Shown here piece by piece: positions 46,646 through 56,170 of a stretch of 64,000 bases of DNA. The notes beneath the pieces are model-generated. The model was not told the origin of the DNA, did no database searches, and saw only the letters and a list, made by a program, of their open reading frames with translations. Origin of the DNA: Paracoccaceae bacterium (lineage in GTDB: Bacteria; Pseudomonadota; Alphaproteobacteria; Rhodobacterales; Rhodobacteraceae); NCBI GenBank assembly GCA_013003075.1, contig JABDLJ010000007.1:1-64000 (forward strand). The letters are read 5' to 3'. The position numbers and the translations under genes are program-made. The stretch's first letter is position 1, and each line of letters starts with the position of its first letter.

Positions 46646-47332
46646 CTATTCAGGCTTGGCTTTGGATTTCAGGCGGCTGAGCACATCGGCCGTGGTGATC
46701 TTGGTGGCGTTGCCATAGCCGGCTTCGGCCATGCGGTCTGGCAAGTCGCTGTGGTCAAGCCCCCGGTCGATGTCTTGCAGGATCTGCGATTGCTCGAACG
46801 GGTCGTCCTCGGCCAGAATGTTTGCGATCAACTCTTCGGCCTGGGCCACGCTGCTGCGGCCCGAGAGGGTCGAGTTCAGGCGCTTTTGCGCGTGCTGCTC
46901 GGCGCGGATCGCCTTGGCGGTGATAGCGCCCTGCTTTAGGTCGATGATCCGCCGGTGCCCGGCCTCGATGGCGCTGCGCAGGCGGACGATCTTTTGCGCC
47001 AGCCGGTCGGCGGTGGCGGTGCGCACCGCGAGCTCGTTCTCGATCTGGGCCACGGCGCTTGCGGCCTCGGCGGCCATCGCCTCGTTTCCGTCATCCATCG
47101 CGGCCTGCGCGCGGGCCACCAGATCCCTGGTCTGGCGGGCCAATCCCTCGGCCAGCCGGTCTTCGGTGCGTTGGCGCTGGATCAGGCTGGCCAGCGTCGC
47201 CTTGGCGGCCTGCTGGCTGGCCTGCGCCTCGCGGATCTTCTGGTCGATCAATTCGATCGAGAACGCCTGGCGAACCCGGTCTTCGGCCCGCGCGTTGGCG
47301 CCGGCAAAGAGGGTCGTGATCGTTCTGAACAT
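46646..47332 (-). CDS. pspA: PspA/IM30 family membrane-stress protein
   Basis: The 228-residue protein is almost entirely alpha-helical coiled coil (heptad-rich from residue 20 to about 160), beginning MFRTITTLFAGANARAEDRV as in PspA/IM30. These proteins oligomerise on damaged inner membrane. No pspF, pspB or pspC is nearby. Three TGAAC-N3-GTTCA palindromes lie in the 87 bases upstream, and a TetR-type gene is adjacent. The C-terminus ends with LSRLKSKAKPE. Confidence 0.88.
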   Translation of the reverse strand: MFRTITTLFAGANARAEDRVRQAFSIELIDQKIREAQASQQAAKATLASLIQRQRTEDRLAEGLARQTRDLVARAQAAMDDGNEAMAAEAASAVAQIENELAVRTATADRLAQKIVRLRSAIEAGHRRIIDLKQGAITAKAIRAEQHAQKRLNSTLSGRSSVAQAEELIANILAEDDPFEQSQILQDIDRGLDHSDLPDRMAEAGYGNATKITTADVLSRLKSKAKPE

Positions 47333-47349
47333 CCCACATCTCCTTTTCT

Positions 47350-47362
47350 TGAACGGTGTTCA
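47350..47362. promoter_or_regulatory. Putative TetR operator O1
   Basis: TGAACGGTGTTCA, a five-base inverted repeat with a three-base spacer, 18 bases upstream of the pspA start. One of four identical-arm copies around this gene pair. Confidence 0.75.
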
Positions 47363-47384
47363 TGGGATGAATATGCGGCAAGCC

Positions 47385-47397
47385 TGAACGATGTTCA
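47385..47397. promoter_or_regulatory. Putative TetR operator O2
   Basis: TGAACGATGTTCA, same arms as O1. Its start is 35 bases from the start of O1. Confidence 0.75.
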
Positions 47398-47406
47398 AGA
47401 TAGAAA

Positions 47407-47419
47407 TGAACGATGTTCA
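47407..47419. promoter_or_regulatory. Putative TetR operator O3
   Basis: TGAACGATGTTCA, identical to O2 and 22 bases away, about two helical turns, on the same face of the DNA. It lies between pspA and the end of tetR. Confidence 0.75.
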
Positions 47420-47439
47420 AAACGATGGATTTCCAGAGA

Positions 47440-48036
47440 CTAAGGCCGGGTGAAGCGGCGCAACAGCAGCTCGATCATCGTCTCCAGATCTTTGACCGGC
47501 ACGGCCGAGATCCGCTTCTCCAGCCCCAGAAGGACGATGCCGTGGACCGACGAGAAGAGCGCGCGGGTCATCAGCGCGACCTGTTCCTCGCCCTGTTCGG
47601 GATAGAGCGTCTGCAGCGGCTCGAAGATCAGCGCGAAGACCCGCGACAGCTCGGCCATGTACCAGTCCGGCACGTCCTGATCGGTGGACATCTCAAGATC
47701 GAAAAGGGTGCGCCAGGCGTTGGTGTTGGCGGCGGCGAAGGCAAGATAGGCGCGGCCCATGATGACGAGGCGCTCGGTGGGGTCGGTGGCGTGGCTTTGC
47801 GTGACGGCCGCCGTCACCTCGGCGCCCAGCCGCCGGAACGTGCGCCCGTTCACCGCCATCACCACATGCTGGATATCATCGAACACGGTGTAGATCGCGC
47901 CCAGCGCGCAACCGGCCTCGGACGCAAGATCGCGCGCCTTGATCGCGTCGATACCATGCTCGACGATCCGCGCCTCGGCGATGTCGATCAGCCGCGCCCT
48001 AAGTGCCTCTCGTTTCTGCTGGACCTTGCCGGCCAT
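47440..48036 (-). CDS. TetR-family repressor (WHG-type C-terminus)
   Basis: The 198-residue regulator has an N-terminal helix-turn-helix (about residues 20-55: ARDLASEAGCALGAIYTVF) and a C-terminal ligand domain of the type often annotated TetR_C WHG. A TGAAC-N3-GTTCA site lies 17 bases before its start, and three more lie between it and pspA. It therefore probably represses both itself and pspA-yiaA. The inducer is unknown. It lies upstream of pspA on the same strand. Confidence 0.9.
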   Translation of the reverse strand: MAGKVQQKREALRARLIDIAEARIVEHGIDAIKARDLASEAGCALGAIYTVFDDIQHVVMAVNGRTFRRLGAEVTAAVTQSHATDPTERLVIMGRAYLAFAAANTNAWRTLFDLEMSTDQDVPDWYMAELSRVFALIFEPLQTLYPEQGEEQVALMTRALFSSVHGIVLLGLEKRISAVPVKDLETMIELLLRRFTRP

Positions 48037-48052
48037 GCCGCCATCCGATCTA

Positions 48053-48065
48053 TGAACCCCGTTCA
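48053..48065. promoter_or_regulatory. Putative TetR operator O4 (autoregulation)
   Basis: TGAACCCCGTTCA has the same arms as O1-O3 with a CCC spacer. It lies 17 bases upstream of the tetR start. Confidence 0.7.
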
Positions 48066-48087
48066 GGCCCGTTATATCGCGCGCCGG

Positions 48088-48843
48088 TCAAATAGGAAGG
48101 GGCGCGGGATCCGGCAGCTTCAGATCAAGCACCAGGGGCACATGATCGCTGAGCCCGGTCGCGATCCAGTCGTCGAAACCGCCGATCTCGAAATGCGTCA
48201 CGAAGGGCAGCCACCCGGCCGGCAGGAACGTGTAATCGAGATGGTAGGTCGGCCCGTCGCGGGTACGGTCGCGCCAGTACAGCGTCGGGGTTTGCTCGGC
48301 GCCATGCGGCTCTTCGGTGCGGGCGTGATAGGCGCTGGTCATGCCCAGCCGATCCATGATCGCGACCTTGGCCATGTGGTTGGTGCGCCAGCCGGGCTTG
48401 TCCCAGATCGCGTTGTTGTTGAGATCGCCGCCCAGGATCGTGCGGCCGCCTTCGAGGAAATCGCGATATCTCGACAGGCCCAGCCGCAGCGGGCCAAGCT
48501 GGTGTTTGCGGGTGATCCCGGCGCTGGCATTCTGCGCCCAGACGGCCATCAGGTTGAAGCTGGCCGGCCCGGTGACATGGACCGGCAAGAGGTATTGCAA
48601 GGTGGGATAAAACGGCGCGGCGCGGACCAGCCGGTAGCTGCCGAAGGCCAGCGCCGCAAGCCCCTTGTGGCGGTTCCGGCCGGTCCAGACACAGGTTTGG
48701 TCCGTCAGCCCGCCCACCCCGCGCTGCGCCAGCGTGCCGGGATCGGCGCATTCACCGATCACCGCGATGTCCGGGCGCAGCGCCATCAGCGCGTCCATCT
48801 TGCGGTGCAGCGCCATGTTGCAGTTCCAGAAGACAAGGCGCAT
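48088..48843 (-). CDS. Endonuclease/exonuclease/phosphatase family protein
   Basis: The 251-residue protein begins RLVFWNCNMALHRKMDAL and has the catalytic segments IAVIGECAD, GGDLNNNAIWD and the terminal LSDHVPLVLDL, as in the EEP superfamily of metal-dependent phosphoesterases. No signal peptide is seen. The ATG at 48843 is chosen because longer frames have no family support. The substrate (DNA, lipid or phosphoinositide) cannot be told. It is on the same strand as tetR, about 50 bases upstream. Confidence 0.82.
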   Translation of the reverse strand: MRLVFWNCNMALHRKMDALMALRPDIAVIGECADPGTLAQRGVGGLTDQTCVWTGRNRHKGLAALAFGSYRLVRAAPFYPTLQYLLPVHVTGPASFNLMAVWAQNASAGITRKHQLGPLRLGLSRYRDFLEGGRTILGGDLNNNAIWDKPGWRTNHMAKVAIMDRLGMTSAYHARTEEPHGAEQTPTLYWRDRTRDGPTYHLDYTFLPAGWLPFVTHFEIGGFDDWIATGLSDHVPLVLDLKLPDPAPLPI

Positions 48844-48933
48844 CGGCGGGGTCCTAAAGGTTTCGGGGCGCCCAGGGCTGTTTCGGCGGCGCCTCTTCCG
48901 GGCGCTGGTTCGGGGCTCCGCCCGTTCGTCGCT

Positions 48934-48958
48934 GAAAACGCTCCACCGGAGCGTTTTC
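48934..48958. terminator. Perfect hairpin, likely bidirectional terminator
   Basis: GAAAACGCTCC (48934-48944) and GGAGCGTTTTC (48948-48958) form an 11-bp stem with a three-base loop. T-rich ends lie on both strands. It sits between the winged-helix gene and the EEP gene. Confidence 0.6.
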
Positions 48959-48968
48959 CGGGCGCTCC

Positions 48969-49685
48969 TCACACCATGCGGATCACGTCCTTGTCGATGC
49001 TCAGCATATAGCCGCGGCGGGCGATCGTCTTGACCAGAAGTTCGGCCACCATCTGATTGCCCAAAGCGTCGCGCAGCCGCTTGATCCGGGTGGCCCCGGC
49101 CGCCTCGTCGCAATCGGCGGCATTGCGGCCCGAGATCACGCCCTCGATCTCGGCCCCGGACAGAACGTCATCGTCCATCCGCGCCTCGGCCAGAACCGAC
49201 AGCGTCTCGATCGCCGCCTCGGTCAGCTTGAATTCCATGTTGTTGAGGTAGACGGTGTTCTCATCGCGGCTGATCAGCAACGAGGCGACCTGGATGCCCT
49301 GGCGTTCGATCTCGCCCATGCGGCGGTTCAGCACGATGATGGTGACGACGAAGACCAGCGAGGCGACCAGAAGCGCGGTGGCGAAAAGCATCAGCACGAA
49401 GATCACCACCCGATAGCTTTTCAGCGTCTCGGAAAACGCGGTGCCGGACTGGGCGAGGATCTCCAGTAGCTTGATCTCGGCACCCGACGTCAGATCGCTT
49501 TCGACAAAAAGCTGCTCGACCCGCGCGTTGAACGCGTTGGCGTCCGGCAGGTTGATGAACAGAAAAATCGCCGCGACCGCAAGGATCGTGACGATGGCCA
49601 AGATACCAAGCGCGACGACACGGCCGCCCGCTGCCCGGTTGTCAGAAGCGGAGGAAGTACTCCCCAGCGCTGCCTTTCCTTTCAT
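48969..49685 (-). CDS. Membrane-anchored winged-helix protein
   Basis: The 238-residue protein has one helix at about residues 22-43, a periplasmic loop of about 50 residues, a second helix at about 88-112, and a cytoplasmic C-terminal domain. That domain resembles an OmpR/ToxR-type winged helix (LTEAAIETLSVL, ATRIKRLRDALG, KTIARRGYML). The topology suggests a one-component membrane regulator with the DNA-binding part at the C-terminus. ATG at 49685 is preferred; TTG at 49703 is an alternative. Its start overlaps the end of the small exported gene. Confidence 0.7.
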   Translation of the reverse strand: MKGKAALGSTSSASDNRAAGGRVVALGILAIVTILAVAAIFLFINLPDANAFNARVEQLFVESDLTSGAEIKLLEILAQSGTAFSETLKSYRVVIFVLMLFATALLVASLVFVVTIIVLNRRMGEIERQGIQVASLLISRDENTVYLNNMEFKLTEAAIETLSVLAEARMDDDVLSGAEIEGVISGRNAADCDEAAGATRIKRLRDALGNQMVAELLVKTIARRGYMLSIDKDVIRMV

Positions 49686-49938
49686 CGAGCCCGCCCTCGT
49701 CAAAGATCGACATTACGTTCAGCAGCGTCCATCCGCCCCGCGCGATACGGCGTTTGACCTCGCCCGCCGCGGCCCGCGTGTTGTTGCAGGCCGCCTCGTC
49801 AAGCTGGATCACCCCGTAATGCAGACGCAAGGGGTTATCCTGCTTGGCCTTGTAATCGGCAAAGCAAGCGGCGTCGGCCGCTCCGGCCATCAGGACTGCG
49901 GCTGCACACGCCGCGATAAAGGATGCTGACTTGTTCAT
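49642..49938 (-). CDS. Small exported protein of unknown function
   Basis: The 98-residue product has a signal peptide of about 23 residues (cleavage near GAADAACFADY), leaving a mature part of about 75 residues with two cysteines. It ends in a conserved-looking block including GWTLLNVMSIFDEGG and GEYFLRF. I do not recognise the family. Its stop lies 44 bases inside the winged-helix gene, so the two are translationally coupled and may form a sensor pair. Confidence 0.7.
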   Translation of the reverse strand: MNKSASFIAACAAAVLMAGAADAACFADYKAKQDNPLRLHYGVIQLDEAACNNTRAAAGEVKRRIARGGWTLLNVMSIFDEGGLDERKGSAGEYFLRF

Positions 49939-50119
49939 TGCGCCACCATGCCGCTGCACGCCCCGTTATTCAATAACGCCCCGGGTTTATACGGCTGATA
50001 TCGCATAACAGTGGCGAGATATTGTTTATCAGATGCATCCCGATCCACGTTTGTCCCAAGCGCACAACGCCTGACCCGGGCGGCGCAGGTAAAGACGAGT
50101 GATCAGAAAGGAACGGATT

Positions 50120-50656
50120 ATGATACGCCACATCGCAACAACGCTGGTCGCGGCCAGCCTGGCCTTCACGCCGCTAAGCGCACCCCAGGCGCAGGCCGCC
50201 GATGCAGAGGACATCATTGGCCTGGCCGTGATCCTTGGGGCGACCGCCCTTATCATCGACCGGGCCAAGGACAACGACAAGAAACGGGCGCAGTCGAGCC
50301 GACGCGCGACATCGCGCACGCTGGAGCGGCAGATACACGACCGCGAGCGCGCGCGCTACTACGACGACGACTATCGCTATAACCCGGGCCGCGGAAATGC
50401 CCGCGGCCACAGCAAGAACAAGAAACGCAGCCGCAAGGTTCTGCCCGCTGGCTGCATTCGCTACTTCGACACCCGCCGCGGTATGGTCCGCGCCTTTGGA
50501 GAGCGCTGCCTTGAGCGGAACATGCGCCGCGCCGACCGTCTGCCGTCGCGCTGCGAGCGCACGGTTCGTACGCGGCGCGGATCCCGTGACATCTATCTGC
50601 CCCGCTGCCTGCGGCGCGAGGGCTGGACAGTCGAGGCCAGGTACCGCGGCAACTAA
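50120..50656 (+). CDS. Exported arginine-rich hypothetical protein
   Basis: The 178-residue protein has a signal peptide (residues 1-27, cleavage near APQAQAADAEDI), a short hydrophobic stretch IIGLAVILGATALII, a very basic middle (SSRRATSRTLERQ, NKKRSRKV), and a C-terminal domain with spaced cysteines in GCIRYFDTRRG, ERCLERN, SRCERTV and PRCLRREG. The four Cys suggest disulphides. It starts at ATG 50120 behind AAGGAA. Function unknown. Confidence 0.75.
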   Translation: MIRHIATTLVAASLAFTPLSAPQAQAADAEDIIGLAVILGATALIIDRAKDNDKKRAQSSRRATSRTLERQIHDRERARYYDDDYRYNPGRGNARGHSKNKKRSRKVLPAGCIRYFDTRRGMVRAFGERCLERNMRRADRLPSRCERTVRTRRGSRDIYLPRCLRREGWTVEARYRGN

Positions 50657-50708
50657 GGCCCGGACCGGTCGAGCGCTGGCGTGATCATCCCGCATCTCAC
50701 ACGCCAGC

Positions 50709-50740
50709 GGGTCGGGGGCAGCTAGCCCCGCCCCCGACCC
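50709..50740. other. Very stable hairpin in the 50.66-50.87 kb gap
   Basis: GGGTCGGGGGC (50709-50719) pairs with GCCCCCGACCC (50730-50740) over 11 bp. No T run follows. It lies about 50 bases past the preceding stop and may be part of a small RNA or an mRNA 3' end. Confidence 0.5.
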
Positions 50741-50802
50741 ACCCAAGTTTAGCGAGTGGCGGCGGCGCGTATTGCCGTCGGAGAGTGGGGATACCAGTAC
50801 CC

Positions 50803-50835
50803 GGGGGACAGTGCGCGAGGCCTGTCCCCCTTTTT
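50803..50835 (+). terminator. Rho-independent terminator before rnhB
   Basis: GGGGGACAG (50803-50811), a 10-base loop and CTGTCCCCC (50822-50830) are followed by five T. It is about 150 bases after the previous gene, longer than needed for a simple 3' end. Confidence 0.8.
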
Positions 50836-50873
50836 GCTTGGCAAGCCGCGGCGCAGCGGGCATCCCTGATCGC

Positions 50874-51497
50874 ATGACACACCGTCCCGACTTTTCCCGC
50901 GAGGCCGGGCTTCTGGCCGCCGGCGCACAAGCCGTCGCCGGCGTTGACGAGGCCGGGCGCGGGCCGCTGGCCGGTCCGGTGGTGGCCGCCGCCGTGATCC
51001 TCGATCCCAACCGCATTCCCGGCGGGCTGAACGACAGCAAGAAGCTGACGGCCGCGCGGCGCGAGGTTCTGCTGGAGCTTCTGCCGCAGGTGGCCGAGGT
51101 TTCGGTGGGCATCGCCAGCGTGGCCGAGATCGACGAGATCAACATCCTGCGCGCCGCGCACCTGGCGATGCAGCGCGCGGTGACCGGGCTGGGCCGGCCG
51201 GTGCATGCGCTGATCGACGGCAACATGATCCCGCGCGGCCTGCACTGCCCGGCCGAGGCGATCGTGAAGGGCGATGCGCTATCACTGTCGATTGCGGCCG
51301 CGTCGATTGTTGCAAAATGCACACGCGACGCGATCATGGTGGATTTGGCGCAACAGCACCCCGGCTACGGCTGGGAGCAAAATGCCGCCTATCCGACGCC
51401 GGCGCATCTTCAGGCGCTTCGAAATCTCGGCCCGACCCCACATCATAGACGTTCGTTCAGGCCCGTCCACAACATCTTGTATCAAGAAAAAACCTAA
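50874..51497 (+). CDS. rnhB: Ribonuclease HII
   Basis: The 207-residue RNase HII cleaves RNA in RNA-DNA hybrids and single ribonucleotides in DNA. The active-site motif [15 protein letters not shown] lies near residue 23, and the KKLTAARRE and DGNMIPRGL segments are conserved. ATG 50874 lies 39 bases after a terminator, so the promoter must overlap it or transcription reads through. It is followed by ccrM, a common order in Rhodobacteraceae. Confidence 0.95.
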   Translation: MTHRPDFSREAGLLAAGAQAVAGVDEAGRGPLAGPVVAAAVILDPNRIPGGLNDSKKLTAARREVLLELLPQVAEVSVGIASVAEIDEINILRAAHLAMQRAVTGLGRPVHALIDGNMIPRGLHCPAEAIVKGDALSLSIAAASIVAKCTRDAIMVDLAQQHPGYGWEQNAAYPTPAHLQALRNLGPTPHHRRSFRPVHNILYQEKT

Positions 51498-51503
51498 GTC
51501 CCT

Positions 51504-52695
<1,192 letters not shown>

Positions 52696-52748
52696 CACCC
52701 CTTCGATATACCGCCTGTGCCTGTGGCCTGACCACGGCACGCACCTTT

Positions 52749-52785
52749 GGCCTCGCTGGATTATGCAGCGAGGCCCATTTTTTTT
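52749..52785 (+). terminator. Terminator of ccrM
   Basis: GGCCTCGCTG (52749-52758) and CAGCGAGGCC (52766-52775) form a perfect 10-bp stem with a seven-base loop. CA and eight T follow. Confidence 0.9.
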
Positions 52786-52834
52786 GCGATATGCCGGTTT
52801 GGGGCAGGATTAGATACTGTTTTGGGCGCTGCGA

Positions 52835-53401
52835 TCAGGGGCCAGACTGCCACTCTATGATCGCGTCGATCGGGAAAAGCAGCATGATGACGTTCAGCGT
52901 CAGCCCGTCGCGGATGACAAAGGCGGTCAACACCTCGAAGCCGACGAAGATGGCGACGCTGACCCAGGCGGGAAGGATGCGCGCCAGCCAGAAGCCCACG
53001 AACATCGCCAGGATATCGAAGGCCGAGTTGATGACACTGTCGCCGAAATAGTTGAGCGAGATCGTCACCTCGCGGTAGCGCTCGATCACCGCGTCGGTGT
53101 TCTCCAGGATCTCCCAGGCGCATTCGACCAGCGTCGAGATGACAAGCCGCGTGCCCAAAGACATCTGCCGCGCCACAAGCCACAGCACGTAGTAGAACAG
53201 AAGCCCATGCAACAGATGCGACGGCGTGTACCAGTCAAGAAGGTGCTGCGAGCTTTCGCTGCTCATGGTCTCGCCGTGCCAAAGCTTTACATACCCGCAG
53301 GTGCAGATCGGAACGCGGCCCATCCACAGCAGGATGAGGACCGTCGCCAGAAGGATCAGCGCGCTGAGAATATAGGCCTGGCCAAGGCGGTGCTGAGTCA
53401 T
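52835..53401 (-). CDS. DUF2585 (UPF0314) membrane protein
   Basis: The 188-residue membrane protein has five or six helices and conserved blocks such as IPTCGYVKLWHG-like ICTCGYVKLWHGE, DWYTPSHLLHGLLFY, and ECAWEILENTD. These identify DUF2585. The function is unknown, and the well-conserved His, Glu and Asp residues in the membrane suggest an enzyme or metal-binding role, which is inference. Convergent with ccrM and divergent from the small gene at 53461. Confidence 0.85.
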   Translation of the reverse strand: MTQHRLGQAYILSALILLATVLILLWMGRVPICTCGYVKLWHGETMSSESSQHLLDWYTPSHLLHGLLFYYVLWLVARQMSLGTRLVISTLVECAWEILENTDAVIERYREVTISLNYFGDSVINSAFDILAMFVGFWLARILPAWVSVAIFVGFEVLTAFVIRDGLTLNVIMLLFPIDAIIEWQSGP

Positions 53402-53460
53402 GAAATGAACGAATCACAGGGGCAGGATGCTGTCCATCAAATTCACCGAAGGGATGTGCG

Positions 53461-53670
53461 ATGGCGAAATTCGGACCGAGCCGCAAAGAGATCAAGTTCC
53501 GCCTTGTCGCTTCGCTGGCGGGGCTGGCGCTTATGGTCTTTGCGCTGGTTTATCGCGGCGTACCGAAGGGACCGGCGATCGTCGAGGTCGTGGGCATCGC
53601 AGGCCTGTTCTTCGGCGGCACCGCGATCTGGTCGCTGATAAAGCTGCGCCAGCCAGACGATGACGAGTAA
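53461..53670 (+). CDS. Small two-helix membrane protein
   Basis: The 69-residue protein has a basic N-terminus (KFGPSRKEIKFR), two hydrophobic helices (about residues 14-30 and 37-57), and an acidic end (RQPDDDE). No family is recognised. It starts at ATG 53461. An AGGGTCTA octamer lies 17 bases after its stop. It appears monocistronic and converges on the phosphatase gene. Confidence 0.6.
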   Translation: MAKFGPSRKEIKFRLVASLAGLALMVFALVYRGVPKGPAIVEVVGIAGLFFGGTAIWSLIKLRQPDDDE

Positions 53671-53701
53671 CTCGCGGTCTCAAAACAGGGTCTAAACTGG
53701 C

Positions 53702-54466
53702 CTAGAGCGCAAGTTTTCCGTCGCCGTTGATCGGCTCCAGCGGGGTGCGGCCACCGGCGCCCAGGATCCAGACTCGGCGATCTTCGAACACCGCCGCCGT
53801 CAGCGCGCGGCCGAAGCCCGCCCCGGTGTCGAGGTTCACCCGGTTGCCGCAATGCATCGGCCTCTCGACCGGGGTGTGACCATGGACGATCAGCTTGCCG
53901 TGGTCGCGGGTATCATAGAGAAACTCGTCGCGGATCCAGATCAGGTCTTCCTCGATCTGGTCGCGCAGCGGCAGGCCGGGCCGGATCCCGGCATGCACGA
54001 AAACCAAATCGGGGGTCTCGTAGTAAAGCGGCAGGCTTTCCAGGAACGCGATGTGCTTTTCGGGCACGGCCTCGGCCGCATCGGCCTGTATCCGCGACTT
54101 GCGCCTGAATAGACCCTGATCCACACCATAAGAGGCCAGCGTCGTGGCGCCGCCAAGATGCGTGTTCAGCCAGTCCAGCCCGATGCGAAGCCGCTGGTCG
54201 GCATAGCTTGCGCTGCGCAGGAAATCGGTGAACATCTTGTCGTGGTTGCCGCGGATCACCGCCCAGGGCTCACCGGCCTCGATCCCTTCGATGAGATGCG
54301 CGATCACGGCATTGCTGTCGGGGCCGCGGTCGGTCAGATCGCCAAGGTGCACCACAAGCGCGTCGCGATCACCTGTCCGGACCCGATCGGCCTCGATCCG
54401 GTCATGCGCTTCCAGCAGCATCTCGTACTGCCCGTGGATATCGCCGATAGCATAGATCCGCATCAT
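53702..54466 (-). CDS. Calcineurin-like metallophosphoesterase
   Basis: The 254-residue protein contains the full metal-binding set GDIHGQ, HLGDLTDRGPDS, IRGNHDKMF and VHGHTPVE, as in serine/threonine protein phosphatases of the PrpA/PP1-like bacterial group. Diadenosine tetraphosphatase is another possibility. There is no membrane segment. Two ATGs (54466, 54463) could serve as start. It lies downstream of serA on the same strand and carries one octamer, TAGACCCT, at 54110. Confidence 0.87.
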   Translation of the reverse strand: MMRIYAIGDIHGQYEMLLEAHDRIEADRVRTGDRDALVVHLGDLTDRGPDSNAVIAHLIEGIEAGEPWAVIRGNHDKMFTDFLRSASYADQRLRIGLDWLNTHLGGATTLASYGVDQGLFRRKSRIQADAAEAVPEKHIAFLESLPLYYETPDLVFVHAGIRPGLPLRDQIEEDLIWIRDEFLYDTRDHGKLIVHGHTPVERPMHCGNRVNLDTGAGFGRALTAAVFEDRRVWILGAGGRTPLEPINGDGKLAL

Positions 54467-54526
54467 CCAAATCCCCCGCGCTGGCGCGATTTTGCGCCAG
54501 TCACGAGGGAAATGAAAGCCGCCGCG

Positions 54527-56122
54527 TCACGCGACATCGAATTCCAGATGCTTGACCGACTGGAAAAGGCCAGTGGCCGCCAGCTTGTCGGTGACTTCGG
54601 TTGGGATTGGCTCGTCCACGTACAAAAGCGCAATGGCATCCAAGCCGCGATCGGACCGGCCAAGGGTGAAGTTGGCGATGTTGACGCCGTTCTCGCCCAT
54701 GGTCTGACCCAGCGTGCCGATGATACCGGGCACGTCCTGGTTGGTCGTGTACAGCATGTGCCGCCCGATCTCTGCATCGATGGTGATGCCCTTGATCTGG
54801 ATGAACCGCGGTTTGCCGTCGCTGAAGACCGTCCCGGCGATCGAGCGTTCGCGCTTGTCGGTCATCACCGTCAGCTTGATATAGGCGTCGAACACGCCGG
54901 TCTTGCCTTGCGTCGTCGTCGACATGTCGATGCCGCGATCCTTGGCCATGATCGGCGCCGACACCATGTTCACGTCGGGGTTGGCTGCCTTCATCACACC
55001 GGCGATCGCTGCGGCGTTCAGGGCGGCGGTGTTCATCGTCGCCACGTTGCCGTTGTAGAGGATGTTGATCGCCTTGATCGGCTCGTCGGTCATCTGCCCG
55101 ACGAACGATCCTAGATGGCCCGCCAGCTGCACCCAGGGACCCATGACCTTGGCCTCTTCGGCGGTGACAGAGGGCATATTGAGCGCGTTAGACACTGCTC
55201 CGGTCAGCAAATAGTCCGACATCTGCTCGGCCACCTGCAGGGCGACGTTCTCTTGCGCCTCGGTCGTGGCAGCGCCGAGATGCGGCGTGACGACCACGTT
55301 GGGCAGCCCGAAAAGCGGCGAGGCAGTCGCGGGTTCTTCGGCGAAAACGTCGAAGGCGGCGCCGGCGACGCGGCCGTCTTTCAGCGCATGCGCCAGGGCA
55401 TCCTCGTCCACCAGCCCGCCGCGCGCGCAATTCACGATCCGCACGCCCGGCTTCAGCTTCGAGATCGCCTCGGCCGACAGGATATTGCGGGTCTTGTCGG
55501 TCAGCGGCACGTGGAAGGTGATGAAGTCCGAGCGGGCGTAAAGCTCGTCCAGTTCCACCTTCTCGACGCCCAGCTTGTCGGCGCGCTCTTCGCTGAGGAA
55601 GGGATCATAGGCGATCACCTTCATCTTCAGCCCGTGCGCCCGCTCGATCACTATAGATCCGATATTGCCGGCGCCGATCACGCCCAGCATCTTGGCCGTC
55701 AGCTCGACCCCCATGAAGCGCGATTTTTCCCACTTGCCGGAATGGGTGGAATGGCTGGCCTCGGGGATTTGCCGCGCAACGGCCATCATCATCGCGATGG
55801 CGTGCTCGGCGGTGGTGATCGAGTTGCCGAAGGGCGTGTTCATCACGATCACGCCCTGCTTGGAGGCGGCCGGGATATCGACGTTGTCAACGCCGATACC
55901 CGCGCGGCCGATGACCTTGAGGTTCGGGGCCGCCGCCAGCAGCTTCTCGGTGACCTTGGTGGCCGAGCGGATCGCAAGGCCGTCATAGGCGCCGATCGCT
56001 TCCAGAAGGCGGTCCTTGTCCTTGCCAAGTGTGGGGTCGAAGGTGACGTCGATACCGCGATCGCGGAAGATCTGAACGGCGGTTTCGGACAGCTTGTCGG
56101 AGACGAGCACTTTGGGGGCCAT
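54527..56122 (-). CDS. serA: D-3-phosphoglycerate dehydrogenase
   Basis: The 531-residue enzyme opens serine biosynthesis. The NAD site is VIGAGNIGSIVIERA (about residue 146), the catalytic histidine is in VVTPHLGAAT, and the long C-terminal part has an intervening ASB-like domain and an ACT domain for serine feedback. ATG 56122 follows GGAG. It lies 48 bases after serC, with AGTGTCTA in that gap (56145). Confidence 0.96.
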   Translation of the reverse strand: MAPKVLVSDKLSETAVQIFRDRGIDVTFDPTLGKDKDRLLEAIGAYDGLAIRSATKVTEKLLAAAPNLKVIGRAGIGVDNVDIPAASKQGVIVMNTPFGNSITTAEHAIAMMMAVARQIPEASHSTHSGKWEKSRFMGVELTAKMLGVIGAGNIGSIVIERAHGLKMKVIAYDPFLSEERADKLGVEKVELDELYARSDFITFHVPLTDKTRNILSAEAISKLKPGVRIVNCARGGLVDEDALAHALKDGRVAGAAFDVFAEEPATASPLFGLPNVVVTPHLGAATTEAQENVALQVAEQMSDYLLTGAVSNALNMPSVTAEEAKVMGPWVQLAGHLGSFVGQMTDEPIKAINILYNGNVATMNTAALNAAAIAGVMKAANPDVNMVSAPIMAKDRGIDMSTTTQGKTGVFDAYIKLTVMTDKRERSIAGTVFSDGKPRFIQIKGITIDAEIGRHMLYTTNQDVPGIIGTLGQTMGENGVNIANFTLGRSDRGLDAIALLYVDEPIPTEVTDKLAATGLFQSVKHLEFDVA

Positions 56123-56170
56123 TTCAGGCTCCTTTCGCATGAATAGTGTCTATTTTTGGCCTCAGGCGGC

